DNA of 64,000 bases from Fibrobacter sp. (GTDB taxonomy: Bacteria > Fibrobacterota > Fibrobacteria > Fibrobacterales > Fibrobacteraceae), in the NCBI GenBank assembly GCA_024398815.1, contig JAKSIL010000002.1, forward strand, positions 61,778 through 125,777, in the 5' to 3' direction. The notes beneath the pieces were generated by a model. That model worked only from the letters and a program-made list of their open reading frames with translations, ran no database searches and had not been told where the DNA came from. This document shows, one piece after another, positions 17,494 to 26,577 of the stretch (within the stretch, counting starts at the first letter, position 1; every line of letters starts with the position of its first letter). The position numbers and the translations under genes are program-made.

Positions 17494-18431
17494 AATTACA
17501 GCAAGGAAACGTTATTTTGTCCAAGATACTGATGAAAGACCGAAATACTCGCAAGAATCCAAAAAAGATTTGCGGATCCATAGCCATCGCCATCATTCTT
17601 GTCGTAGCGTGCGCCTACATCACCATCGCAAAAAGCGGTCACTGGCTTGTCGATGAAAGCGAATTTTCACACGCCAAGTGGGCCGTCGTTCTGGACGGAC
17701 AAACAGCCGACCTGGAGCGCAACGCTTATGCGGCAGACCTTCTCAAAGAAGGCATGGTGGATTCCGTCGTCATTTTAGGGCGTCGAGTCTACCTTGACAA
17801 AAGCAACGCCGACTACTACGCCGAAGATTTCATGTCGAGAGGTTCTTTTGACAGCAGCACCATTTTCCTTTGCAGGCACGACGACCCCTCTTCGATTGCC
17901 GAAGCAAGAACCATCATTCCTTGGCTGAAAAGCCGCAAGGCGGATACGGTCATTTTGCTTACGGCAGCATCGGCCTCGCGCCGCGTCGGGCGTATTTTCC
18001 GCACTCTGGCGGGAGAATCCCCCGTTTTCTTGACGGCAAACATCAAATATTTCAACTACAATCCCGATTCTTGGCTATTCCATCGTGAATCGCGGAAGCT
18101 TTGGCTGCACGAATGGCTCGCCTACGCCAATTCAAAGCTTGACTTGATGGGAGTCGAAGAGATTTCGGCTGCGGATTCCGCCTACTACAAGCCTATTCGC
18201 TCCCTCAAAGAAGAACAGGATAACGAACCCATCATCGACTTGCAGAAACTTTTGCCCAAGGCAGCGGCTGACACGGCAAAAATTGACACGGCCAAAACGA
18301 GCTCCGCCAAGAAAGACTCCACGAAAACGGATGCTGCAAAAGCGGATTCCACGAAAGCGGAAGCCGTAAAGTCCGATTCGCTGAAAAAAGATTCCCCTAA
18401 GGCTGATTCAACAGCGCAAGCAAAGAAGTAA
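17490..18431 (+). CDS. YdcF/SanA/ElyC-family (DUF218) membrane-anchored protein with repetitive tail
   Basis: A 313-residue protein. A transmembrane anchor at residues ~29-45 precedes a DUF218 domain (VVLDGQTADLERNAYAADLLKEG, then VVILGRR and VILLTAASASRRVGRIF). The last ~50 residues are a low-complexity tail of Lys, Ala, Asp, Ser and Thr (repeating K-A-D-S-T-like words). Family members have been linked to envelope integrity, with no firm enzyme activity. It starts with GTG overlapping the rimI stop; an ATG at 17532 is the alternative. The final 35 nt overlap the convergent GH9 gene. Confidence 0.82.
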   Translation: MKLQQGNVILSKILMKDRNTRKNPKKICGSIAIAIILVVACAYITIAKSGHWLVDESEFSHAKWAVVLDGQTADLERNAYAADLLKEGMVDSVVILGRRVYLDKSNADYYAEDFMSRGSFDSSTIFLCRHDDPSSIAEARTIIPWLKSRKADTVILLTAASASRRVGRIFRTLAGESPVFLTANIKYFNYNPDSWLFHRESRKLWLHEWLAYANSKLDLMGVEEISAADSAYYKPIRSLKEEQDNEPIIDLQKLLPKAAADTAKIDTAKTSSAKKDSTKTDAAKADSTKAEAVKSDSLKKDSPKADSTAQAKK

Positions 18432-20049
18432 GCGGCGCATTCCAGTTGATGGCCGTTTCGTTGCTCGCAAAGGAGCAGCGTTCATCGGTGTAGGCAAAAC
18501 CGGGCAAATCGCCAGGGTAATGGGGTTTGCGAATCATGTCTTGCCTATCGTTGTTGAGACCGCCCACTAAAAGTCCTGGGATTGGTTCTTCAACCCCGTC
18601 GGAATGGCAGATGCGATGATGCGGATGCATGGGAGAACTCCAGGCGGAACCTGTCACAAAACTCACGTCAACAGGATTTCTCCCGTAAATAAAGTTCATT
18701 TGTTCAAAGGCCGAATCCAGGTATTCGCGGTTTTTGCTCCAGCTGTAAACAATCGCCGATGTCAGCGCATGGTTCGCGATGATTCCGTTGCTTCCCCATA
18801 TAAAGCGGCGTAGGGATATTCCGTAGGGGTCATCGCGTTGCAGGCGCAAGATTTCGTCAGCCGTTTTTTCAAGGGCGTTGCGAGCCGTTTTTTGAAGTTC
18901 CTGGGCGCACGGGGGAAGTGGACCGAGTGCAAGGGCAATCCAGCCTAGATTTTGCGTATCGCGCCAGTCGAGACCGAGCTTGGGCGGATTCATTTCCATG
19001 TCATGTGGAAGTTTTTCAAGAAGCGTTTCGTCGCAGGTTTCGCGGTACAGCATGGCGCGGGCCCAGAAGAACTCGTCTTCGACGTGTTCGTCGCCGTAGC
19101 CGCCGCTGCCTTCGGTGTTGTGCGGCCATTCCACCGACGGATTGTCAAGCGCCCATTGGTAAGCCCTGCGGCTAGCGGCGAGGCACCGCGTGGCAAATTG
19201 CGGGTCGGTCGCCGCGAACACGCGGTGCGCCTGGGCCAGCGCCCCCGCAAAATTCAGCGTCGAAGTCGTAGATTTTCCAAGAATAAAACGCTTCTGCATC
19301 ACATCGGAATCGGCAGGCATCATGAAACCGTCCCAATGGCCTGGCGTCACCTTGAAAAATACGCCGCCATCGTCATCCTGCATGCGCAAAAAGAATTCCA
19401 GTTCAAAGCGAATTTCATCGAGCAAGCTAAAAGGCTGTTCAAACGACGGCACAAAATCCACACCGTCCACGACTTCGAGAGAATATTTCATTTCGCAGGC
19501 GAGCATCAAAGTCGCAACACTGACGCCACCATTTACGATATACTTGCCGTAGTCACCGGCATCGTACCAGCCACCATGCGCATTCCATACGCCCTTGCGA
19601 TTCATGGTCGGGTGAAATTCAAGTTTATCATCCATGTGCGATGCGGGTCTCGCCCACTTTCCGGCAAGAGCCTTATCAAGTTCTTCGCCAGTCCTCTGAT
19701 AATAAAACGACTTCACATTGCTTTTAAACTGGCGAGAAATCCATTCATCCGAAATTTCAAACAAATGGGATTCCTGGTTTCCAACGCGAATTCTGTATTT
19801 TCCGGGATGACGATATTCCGTAAAATTGCCTACATACAAAATTTCGCCTGTATATTCCGCTTTTCCGCAATACGAAAGTTTATCTGTAAAAACAGGTTTA
19901 CCCAAGGAATTGACTAGTTCAAAAATTTCACCTTCGAAAGCATGTTCATTTCCGCCCTCCAAAACAGCCACAAAAAAGGTCTTGGAGAAATCCACACCAT
20001 ATCCGACGTGATTGTAACGAATCCTTATGCTTTCCTTTTCGTTTTCCAT
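18397..20049 (-). CDS. Glycoside hydrolase family 9 enzyme without signal peptide
   Basis: A 550-residue inverting beta-1,4-glucanase. An Ig-like CelD_N-type domain (residues ~8-100) precedes the (alpha/alpha)6 barrel. Visible GH9 signatures are GGWYDAGDYGKY (catalytic base Asp pair, ~160), FIYGRNPVDVSFVTG, HPHHR near 475 and the C-terminal acid Glu in ETAINWNAPL. No signal peptide is present, and an in-frame stop lies just upstream of the ATG, so the enzyme should stay in the cytoplasm, probably acting on imported cellodextrins. TATTCT lies 6 nt before the ATG; no Shine-Dalgarno is seen. Confidence 0.92.
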   Translation of the reverse strand: MENEKESIRIRYNHVGYGVDFSKTFFVAVLEGGNEHAFEGEIFELVNSLGKPVFTDKLSYCGKAEYTGEILYVGNFTEYRHPGKYRIRVGNQESHLFEISDEWISRQFKSNVKSFYYQRTGEELDKALAGKWARPASHMDDKLEFHPTMNRKGVWNAHGGWYDAGDYGKYIVNGGVSVATLMLACEMKYSLEVVDGVDFVPSFEQPFSLLDEIRFELEFFLRMQDDDGGVFFKVTPGHWDGFMMPADSDVMQKRFILGKSTTSTLNFAGALAQAHRVFAATDPQFATRCLAASRRAYQWALDNPSVEWPHNTEGSGGYGDEHVEDEFFWARAMLYRETCDETLLEKLPHDMEMNPPKLGLDWRDTQNLGWIALALGPLPPCAQELQKTARNALEKTADEILRLQRDDPYGISLRRFIWGSNGIIANHALTSAIVYSWSKNREYLDSAFEQMNFIYGRNPVDVSFVTGSAWSSPMHPHHRICHSDGVEEPIPGLLVGGLNNDRQDMIRKPHYPGDLPGFAYTDERCSFASNETAINWNAPLTSLLALLNQP

Positions 20050-20055
20050 GTCGTA

Positions 20056-20061
20056 AGAATA
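20056..20061 (-). promoter_or_regulatory. TATTCT box 6 nt before GH9 start
   Basis: The minus-strand reading is TATTCT, TACGAC, ATG. It is a weaker match to the TATATT/TAAATT series. Confidence 0.3.
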
Positions 20062-20144
20062 GATTTTTTACAATTCAATCGGGCCATTTCTGTCCAAAAA
20101 TGCGTTTTCCGCCGTAAACGAAAGCCACCCAACTATGGATTTTC

Positions 20145-20150
20145 TAAATT
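20145..20150 (+). promoter_or_regulatory. TAAATT box 7 nt before the DUF748 gene
   Basis: TTTTC-TAAATT, 7 nt, ATG. The same TTTTC prefix occurs before trmFO, and TTTTTC before mntP. Confidence 0.5.
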
Positions 20151-20157
20151 TAGGCAC

Positions 20158-22515
20158 ATGAGAAAAGTTCTGAAGATTTTCGCCATAATCATCGCCGTCC
20201 TGATAGTCCTTATCCTTGCGGCACTCAAATTCGCCCCCTCCTTCGCTAAAGACTATATCGTCGCCCACTCCGAGGAATTCATCGGTCGAAAAGTGGCTAT
20301 TGCGGACATCGATTTAAATCCGCTCACTTTCACGGTCAACATAGACAGTTTCGCCGTCTTCGAAAAGGACGGACAAACACCTTTTGTCGCCTTTGAAAAG
20401 TTCCGCATCAACGTGGACCCCCTAAAACTCGTCACCAAAACGGCAAGCGTAAGCGAAATCTACATGAAAGGCCTTTACGCTCGCGTCATCCAGCATGGCG
20501 ACAAGTTCAACTTTACCGACATTCTCGATTTTCTAGCCAAGGCGGATTCGACAGCAGATTCTACAGCGAATTCGACGGCCCAAGTGGATTCCGTCGCCCA
20601 GAGCGCCGCTGCAACTACAGATTCAACAACAAGCGATTCCACCGGCATGGTGAACGCAGCCGAAATCGCGGCAGGGCTCCCCATCAACATCTCCGTAAAG
20701 AACATCGTCTTTGAAAAAGGCAACATCATTTACCAAGACACAAAGGTCGGCTCAAAAATCCAGCTTCAGGATTTCGGCATTGATATTCCGGCCATCTATC
20801 TGAGCAACAAGCAAACGGATGTCGGAGTCAGCTTCAAGTTCGCTGACGGTGGCGACCTGAACGTCAAGGTCAACGCCAATGCGGCGACCAACGACGTCCA
20901 CGTTGGCGTAAACCTGAACAAATTCGCATTAGCCTGCGGCAAGCCCTACCTGAACGACTTCATCAATTACAAGGATTTCAGCGGATTCCTCTCGACGCAA
21001 ATAGATGTCGAAGGAAACTTGAACGACATTCTTTCTGCCGACATCAAGGGAACAGTTTCACTCGACAGCATCGTCCTGACCGAAACGAGCGACAAAACCA
21101 TCGGAGTCGGCCATGTCGGCGTCGGGATCGCAAAGGCGAACCTGAACGAGAACGATTTCCACATCGACTCCGTAATCGTCGACGGAGCCTTCGCCCACCT
21201 GGACATGTTCAAGGGCGGAAAGACGAACATCGACGTTTTGCTCAAGAAGAATGCCGCTTCAGAAACCGACAGCGCAGCCGTTGCCGCCGACCAGCAGCTG
21301 GTTCTTGGCGACGCCCCCAAGGATTCTGCCGCCACCAGCGAACCGAAAACGGAACCTAAGGCCGCAAAGGAAGAAAAACCGCTCAAGGCAACGATCGACA
21401 AGCTTTTGGTACACAACACGACGGTCAGCGCAAGCGACATGACCATCACAAAGCCGTTCCACTACACGGTCAGCGCCATCACAGTGAACGGTTCCAACAT
21501 CAACTTCGACACTCCGTGCGCAGTCACCGTTTCCGCAGCATTCCCCGGTGGCGGTTCCTTGAATGTCAAGTACAAGGGCGCCATCAACGACTTGGGCAAC
21601 ATGGACGCCTACATAAGCGTAAAGAACCTGGCGCTCAAGAATTTCAGCAACTACAGCCACCACTATACTGGTTACCCGCTGAGCGCAGGCACCATGGCAT
21701 TCGCCAGCGAAAATAAAATCAAGAACTTTGAGTTGGACAGCAAGAACACCATCGACATCTACAATCTTGACGTCGCCGAAAAGGACGACAGTGTCGATCC
21801 GGAATTCAACGTGCCCATGAAAGTTGGCCTTTACATCCTCAAGGACAAGGATGAAAAAATCCAGTTTGACGTCCCGGTGCAGGGCAACATGAAGGACCCC
21901 GAATTTTCCGTGCTGAAAATCGTATGGAAGACCGTGATGAACCTGATTGTAAAAGTAGCCCTTTCGCCGCTTAAAATCGTAAGCAACGTTGCCTCGTCTG
22001 GCGCCGGAATGGTAGGAATAGATCTTGGCAAAAACGACGAAGTGGTCATAGACGCCACAAGCGCCACGTTCACGAGCGAGCAATACGCCAAGGCAAGCAA
22101 GATGACCGAAGCGCTCGCCAAGGACAAGAACCTGAAACTGGTGTTCACGCAGTATTACAATCCTAAGAAAACTGCGGACGCCTACAAAAGCACCAAGTTA
22201 AAGACAGAATTCTACAAACAGAGCCAAGGCAAGGAAACGCTGAACGAAATCGACGAACGCGCCATCGCGGAAATCAAGGACAGCGACGAAGCCTTCGAAG
22301 CCTATGCCAAGGAACACGGAGCATCCATAGACACAAAGGCTCTGCGCAAGGAACTGAGCGCCATGGCCGACAAAAGAAACCAGGATTTGCTCAAGGTCTT
22401 GATGCAACAAAACGGCGTCAACAAAAAGAACATCAAAGTTATCACAGCCCCCGCAAGCGCGCTTTCCAGCCACCGCGGCAAGCCCATGTACAAAGTAACC
22501 GTCGACGTACAGTAA
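20158..22515 (+). CDS. AsmA-like / DUF748-family envelope protein
   Basis: A 785-residue protein with one N-terminal transmembrane helix (residues ~5-25) and a long beta-rich periplasmic part. DUF748 proteins belong to the AsmA/bridge-like group thought to span or organise the envelope and move lipids; the role here is inferred. Repeats of FNFTDILDFL and LNVKVNANAA type match the family. An insertion near residues 130-160 is a Ser/Thr/Ala/Asp-rich linker, with a second at ~370-405. Reading is open upstream to 19942, but that overlaps GH9 and the -10-like box sits just before this ATG. The NifU-like gene follows 3 nt after. Confidence 0.85.
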   Translation: MRKVLKIFAIIIAVLIVLILAALKFAPSFAKDYIVAHSEEFIGRKVAIADIDLNPLTFTVNIDSFAVFEKDGQTPFVAFEKFRINVDPLKLVTKTASVSEIYMKGLYARVIQHGDKFNFTDILDFLAKADSTADSTANSTAQVDSVAQSAAATTDSTTSDSTGMVNAAEIAAGLPINISVKNIVFEKGNIIYQDTKVGSKIQLQDFGIDIPAIYLSNKQTDVGVSFKFADGGDLNVKVNANAATNDVHVGVNLNKFALACGKPYLNDFINYKDFSGFLSTQIDVEGNLNDILSADIKGTVSLDSIVLTETSDKTIGVGHVGVGIAKANLNENDFHIDSVIVDGAFAHLDMFKGGKTNIDVLLKKNAASETDSAAVAADQQLVLGDAPKDSAATSEPKTEPKAAKEEKPLKATIDKLLVHNTTVSASDMTITKPFHYTVSAITVNGSNINFDTPCAVTVSAAFPGGGSLNVKYKGAINDLGNMDAYISVKNLALKNFSNYSHHYTGYPLSAGTMAFASENKIKNFELDSKNTIDIYNLDVAEKDDSVDPEFNVPMKVGLYILKDKDEKIQFDVPVQGNMKDPEFSVLKIVWKTVMNLIVKVALSPLKIVSNVASSGAGMVGIDLGKNDEVVIDATSATFTSEQYAKASKMTEALAKDKNLKLVFTQYYNPKKTADAYKSTKLKTEFYKQSQGKETLNEIDERAIAEIKDSDEAFEAYAKEHGASIDTKALRKELSAMADKRNQDLLKVLMQQNGVNKKNIKVITAPASALSSHRGKPMYKVTVDVQ

Positions 22516-22518
22516 ACC

Positions 22519-23340
22519 ATGTCTGAAGAAATTACATCTACACTTTCAACAAAAGTCCAGGAAATCGCAAAGGCTCCAAAGTACCGCGGAGCCATCTTCC
22601 AGATTGAAGCCGACGAAAAAGGCCTCGCCCTGGTGGACGTAAAAGAAGCGAGCCTAAAAGTCTACCTGATGATAGACCCGGATTGCGACAAGATTCTGGA
22701 AACCCGATTCTTCACGTACGGCGGCCCAATCTTTACAGCCCTCGCCGACACGTTCTGCAAGAAAATCCAGATGAAGACCATCGACGAGGCATGCGCCATC
22801 ACGGCAACATCCATCGAAGAGGAACTCCGCGACATCCCCGAAGTGCGTTCGATTCCGGAAAACGCTCCGGAAATCGGCCAGATGCAGACGCTCATCCAAA
22901 AGATTGCCGACATCTACCCTGAAAAGAAGGGAGTCGCCATCATCGTCCGCGAGAAGATGGAACGCATCAAGTACCGTACACAGACCGCCGAAGGACGCGC
23001 CGAAGCCGACGCCGAATGGAACTCGCTCACGAAGGTGCAAAAAATAGAGAAAATCGAGGAATGGCTCCACAAGTCCGTCCGCGGCACGCTACAAGGCGAT
23101 GGAGGAGACGTACAAATCATCGACTTGACCGACGACAACCGTCTGCAGATTCGCTACCAGGGCGCATGCGCCGGCTGCGGAAGCGCCATGGGCGGTACGC
23201 TTTTCTACATCGAAGACGAACTGAAGAACAACGTGTACTACAATCTGGTCGTCGAACCCGAAGACCCGCTTGCGAACATGCCCGTGAACCCCGACCTACC
23301 CGGAATGGACGATAACAATCCACCCGCGAGCATGTACTAG
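22519..23340 (+). CDS. NifU-like iron-sulfur protein with degenerate scaffold domain
   Basis: A 273-residue protein. The C-terminal Nfu domain (residues ~180-250) keeps the CxxC cluster site in GACAGCGSA. The N-terminal ~120 residues align by pattern with IscU/NifU-N, but the usual FGCGSA cysteine site reads YGGPIF, so that half is probably not a working scaffold. It likely carries or delivers Fe-S clusters to target proteins. The tail is acidic and Pro/Asn-rich. It starts 3 nt after the DUF748 gene. Cysteines at DPDCD and TFCKK could still serve, so loss of function is inferred. Confidence 0.85.
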   Translation: MSEEITSTLSTKVQEIAKAPKYRGAIFQIEADEKGLALVDVKEASLKVYLMIDPDCDKILETRFFTYGGPIFTALADTFCKKIQMKTIDEACAITATSIEEELRDIPEVRSIPENAPEIGQMQTLIQKIADIYPEKKGVAIIVREKMERIKYRTQTAEGRAEADAEWNSLTKVQKIEKIEEWLHKSVRGTLQGDGGDVQIIDLTDDNRLQIRYQGACAGCGSAMGGTLFYIEDELKNNVYYNLVVEPEDPLANMPVNPDLPGMDDNNPPASMY

Positions 23341-23386
23341 GCTACATTTTCTATATTATTGAAAAAGCTTAAAAAAAGGAAAAACA

Positions 23387-24439
23387 ATGTCCAAAGATTT
23401 AAAACTCAAGTTTGTTGACCCGGTGCCGATGCGCTACGGTGAAAACTCCCACCAGTCCGCCGTGTTCTACCGCGACCCGACTTGCACCGAAGCTAGCCTC
23501 GCCACTGCAAAGCAGCTCCACGGAAAGGAACTTTCGTACAACAACATCGTCGATGCCGACGCCGCCCTCGAAATGGCCCGCGAATTCGCTGGCGAAAACG
23601 CAGTCGTCATCGTGAAGCACATGAATCCCTGTGGACTTGCTACCGGTAAGACTCTCGACAAGGCTTTCGAAGCCGCCTGGGAAGGCGACCCGGTGTCCGC
23701 CTTCGGTTCCGTGATTGCCGTGACCAAGAAAGTCGACCTGAAGACCGCTTTGCTCCTCAAGGGCCGCTTCGTTGAAATCCTCCTCGCCCCGGCATTCGAC
23801 AAAGACGCTCTTGAATTCCTCAAGAACAAGTCCAAGGACATCCGCCTCCTCGAAGTCGGTGAAATCAAGAAAGCAACAAAGTGCAAAGTCTACAAGCACG
23901 TGATTGGCGGCATGCTCGTCCAGGACCGCGACGTCGACGTTTACGACAAGTTCGAATGCGTCACCAAGAAAAAATTCGCTAAGAACAAGGAAGCCCTCGC
24001 CCGCTTCACTTGGATTGTCACCAAGCACACCAAGTCTAACGCCATCGTGATGGGTTACGAATACGCCCGCGGTTACTTCCAGGTCTTGGGCCTTGGCCCC
24101 GGCCAGCCGAACCGCATTGACTCTAACCTCCGCCTCTGCCAGCCGCGCGTCCGCGACAACGTCGCCCGCATGAAGGCCGCCCAGAAGTTCTTCAACGAAA
24201 AGGGCAAGTGCATCGACAAGGCCGGTCTCAAGGCTCTGGAACAGAAGGTGTTCAGCGAAGTCGTCATGGGCTCCGATGCATTCTTCCCGTTCCCGGACAA
24301 CGTAGAAGCCGCAGCTGCTGCCGGCGTGCAGTACATCGTGCAGCCGGGTGGCTCCAAGAAGGACGACCTTTCCATCGAAGCTTGCAACAAGCTCGGCGTG
24401 GCAATGGTCTTCACCGGCATGCGTCACTTCCGCCACTAA
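23387..24439 (+). CDS. Stand-alone AICAR transformylase (C-terminal half of PurH)
   Basis: A 350-residue protein matching the formyltransferase domain of the bifunctional purine enzyme PurH, which turns AICAR into FAICAR with 10-formyl-THF. Signatures are RYGENSHQSAVFY (residues 16-28), KHMNPCG near 78-84 and SDAFFPFPDN near 297. The N-terminal IMP cyclohydrolase (MGS-like) domain of usual ~520-residue PurH is absent, so that step must be encoded elsewhere. An AAAAAAAGG site precedes the ATG. TATATT lies ~33 nt upstream (23351-23356), giving a normal leader. Confidence 0.92.
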   Translation: MSKDLKLKFVDPVPMRYGENSHQSAVFYRDPTCTEASLATAKQLHGKELSYNNIVDADAALEMAREFAGENAVVIVKHMNPCGLATGKTLDKAFEAAWEGDPVSAFGSVIAVTKKVDLKTALLLKGRFVEILLAPAFDKDALEFLKNKSKDIRLLEVGEIKKATKCKVYKHVIGGMLVQDRDVDVYDKFECVTKKKFAKNKEALARFTWIVTKHTKSNAIVMGYEYARGYFQVLGLGPGQPNRIDSNLRLCQPRVRDNVARMKAAQKFFNEKGKCIDKAGLKALEQKVFSEVVMGSDAFFPFPDNVEAAAAAGVQYIVQPGGSKKDDLSIEACNKLGVAMVFTGMRHFRH

Positions 24440-24464
24440 TCCGCCATCAAGCCCAAAGGTGTAG

Positions 24465-24920
24465 ATGAATCCCGGATCCACAAAAGAAATCAACAAAAAG
24501 GAAAAGGACCTTTACTATGCGGTTCTTTCCTTTTTGAAAGCTGTCCGCAAATCCGGCAAGACAACCGATGCCGAGTGGAAGGAATACCAGGAAAAACTCC
24601 TGAAGGTAGCTCCATCCCCCGACATGGGCATGGCTGCAGATATGTGGACCATGGACAACCTGGACCAATTCAGCCCCGACAAAAGCATGCTCCCGCCCCT
24701 GAACGACATGGACTACATGGCGAATATTTCACCAAAGTTCACGTCTCAGCTCATGGAAGCCATGTACTACGGCATGCTGAACCTCACCCAGGCGAACCTG
24801 ATTTCTGACGAAATCCAGGATGCAGATCCGGACTGCGTTTCGACGGCCTCCCTCGAGGAGCTCCTTGTAAAACTTTGGATTGGAAATGCCAAAAGCTACA
24901 AGAAAATAGTGAAAAACTAG
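24465..24920 (+). CDS. Hypothetical protein
   Basis: A 151-residue soluble protein without recognised domain. It begins with a Lys/Glu-rich helix and has a middle section rich in Met, Asp and Pro (SPDMGMAADMWTMDNLDQF). It follows the AICAR transformylase by 25 nt and is followed by a terminator, so it probably ends that unit. Codon use is like its neighbours. Confidence 0.65.
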   Translation: MNPGSTKEINKKEKDLYYAVLSFLKAVRKSGKTTDAEWKEYQEKLLKVAPSPDMGMAADMWTMDNLDQFSPDKSMLPPLNDMDYMANISPKFTSQLMEAMYYGMLNLTQANLISDEIQDADPDCVSTASLEELLVKLWIGNAKSYKKIVKN

Positions 24921-24949
24921 CGGATAGCATAAAGATTAAAAGTGATAGA

Positions 24950-24980
24950 GTCGCGACACAAAGTCGCGGCTTTTATTTTC
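24950..24980 (+). terminator. Rho-independent terminator before trmFO
   Basis: GTCGCGAC-ACAAA-GTCGCGGC (one wobble) is followed by TTTTATTTT. The T-run merges into the trmFO promoter box. Confidence 0.85.
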
Positions 24981-24986
24981 TAAATT
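24981..24986 (+). promoter_or_regulatory. TAAATT box 7 nt before trmFO
   Basis: TTTTC-TAAATT, ATAAAGT, ATG. The upstream terminator blocks read-through, so this box probably drives trmFO with no leader. Confidence 0.55.
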
Positions 24987-24993
24987 ATAAAGT

Positions 24994-26322
24994 ATGAATA
25001 CAAAAGTTCGAGTTATTGGAGGCGGTCTCGCCGGATGCGAAGCTGCGTTGCAACTGGCAAGTCGCGGTTTTCAGGTGGATTTGTACGAAATGCGCCCGAA
25101 CCGCATGACACCCGCGCACAAAGACGGGCACTTGGCTCAACTTGTCTGTTCTAACAGTTTCAAGGCTTTGGGCAAGACTAGTGCGCACGGACTTTTAAAA
25201 AGCGAACTCACCATGCTCGGGAGTTTCTTGCTGGACAGCGCCCGCGAAGCCGCGGTGCCGGCGGGGGACTCGCTCACGGTGAACCGAGTGATTTTCAGCG
25301 AGTCCGTGGAGCGTAAAATTGCGGAAAACCCGAACATTACGCTCCACCGCGACGAGGTCAAGAGCCTCGAAGGGGACTGCCCGACCCTCGTCGCCGCCGG
25401 CCCCCTCGCGAGTGACGCTCTCGCCGACGATATTTTCAAGCGCCTGGGCAGCAACCGACTGCACTTTTTCGACGCCATAGCCCCCGTCGTGGAAGCCGAC
25501 AGCATCGACTTCGACCACGCCTTTTACATGAACCGCTGGGAAAAAGGCGACACCGCCGATTTCATCAACTGTCCGTTGGACAAGGAAACCTACACGGAGT
25601 TTGTCCGCAAACTCTGCGAAGCCGAAGCAGTCGAGCCGCGCCCCTTCGAAAAGAACGAACTCTTCGAAGGCTGCCTCCCCGTCGAGGAAATGGCTCGCCG
25701 CGGATTCGAAACGCTGCGCCACGGCCCCATGCGCCCCATCGGACTTGGACTCGGCAACAATGGACACCTGTGGTACGCAGTCATTCAACTCCGCGCAGAA
25801 AACAAGCAGAAGACCTTGTTCAATATGGTCGGTTTCCAGACCCGCCTCAAATGGGGCACGCAAAAGGAAATCTTCACCATGGTCCCGGCACTCAAGAATG
25901 CAAAATTCGCGCGCCTCGGCTGCATGCACAGGAACACCTTCATCGAATCGCCCAAGTTCCTGGACGCAACTTTGCGCCTGCGCCCGGATCTCCCCTGCGC
26001 CCAAGGGATTCCCCCCACATGGTTCGCCGGCCAGATTACCGGCTCCGAAGGCTACACCGAAGCCGTGGCCACGGGCTGGTACGCCGCCTGGAACATGGCG
26101 CAGACGCTATTGCACGGCAAACCGGACCCGCTCCCCGTTGGAAGTTGCATCAGAAGCCTCATGGAACGCCTCGTCGAAGAAAACGAGGACTTCCAGCCCA
26201 TGAACTTCAACTTCGGGCTCCTTCCCCACGTGGAAGAACTCAAGAAGAAGAACAAGAAGGAAATCTTGGGCGAAGCCGCCGAACGCGCCGTCCGCGAATG
26301 GATTGCGGAAAGAAAGTTCTAA
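24994..26322 (+). CDS. trmFO: Folate/FAD-dependent tRNA m5U54 methyltransferase TrmFO
   Basis: A 442-residue flavoprotein that methylates U54 of tRNA using methylene-THF. The FAD motif is GGGLAGCEAA (residues 9-18), followed by YEMRP and the family signature LVCSNSFKAL near 51-60. The later HRNTFIESP and GQITGSEGYTEA regions also match. Length is typical. The gene has no Shine-Dalgarno. Confidence 0.96.
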   Translation: MNTKVRVIGGGLAGCEAALQLASRGFQVDLYEMRPNRMTPAHKDGHLAQLVCSNSFKALGKTSAHGLLKSELTMLGSFLLDSAREAAVPAGDSLTVNRVIFSESVERKIAENPNITLHRDEVKSLEGDCPTLVAAGPLASDALADDIFKRLGSNRLHFFDAIAPVVEADSIDFDHAFYMNRWEKGDTADFINCPLDKETYTEFVRKLCEAEAVEPRPFEKNELFEGCLPVEEMARRGFETLRHGPMRPIGLGLGNNGHLWYAVIQLRAENKQKTLFNMVGFQTRLKWGTQKEIFTMVPALKNAKFARLGCMHRNTFIESPKFLDATLRLRPDLPCAQGIPPTWFAGQITGSEGYTEAVATGWYAAWNMAQTLLHGKPDPLPVGSCIRSLMERLVEENEDFQPMNFNFGLLPHVEELKKKNKKEILGEAAERAVREWIAERKF

Positions 26323-26364
26323 AAAAAGCTTCCACAGTTCTCTCTGGCCCTAAGATACAAAAAC

Positions 26365-26388
26365 GGCACCCGCAAGGGGTGCCTTTTT
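26365..26388 (+). terminator. Terminator after trmFO
   Basis: GGCACCC-GCAAG-GGGTGCC is followed by TTTTT. Confidence 0.85.
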
Positions 26389-26541
26389 ATATCGGGGTAG
26401 CCAGATTGTTTCGCTCGCCTCGGGCTCGCTCTACCCTACGGGCACCAAATACGATTTGGTGCGCATCGCTAGCTTTGCGTTCACTTCGTTCACCGCTTGC
26501 GCTGTCGTACTGACTTCGTCAGTTCTCTCTGGTCCTAAGAT

Positions 26542-26576
26542 AAAACAAAAGACCCCACAAGGGGGTCTTTTGTTTT
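26542..26576 (-). terminator. Terminator after tRNA-Pro
   Basis: A long near-perfect stem (AAAACAAAAGACCCC / GGGGTCTTTTGTTTT) with a 5-nt loop lies directly behind the tRNA 3' end on the minus strand. It also works on the plus strand. Confidence 0.85.
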
Positions 26577-26577
26577 A

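Noticed and set aside
19942..20157. N-terminal extension of the DUF748 protein
   Set aside because: It overlaps GH9, is not family-like, and the promoter-like TAAATT lies inside it; the signal-anchor begins at 20158.
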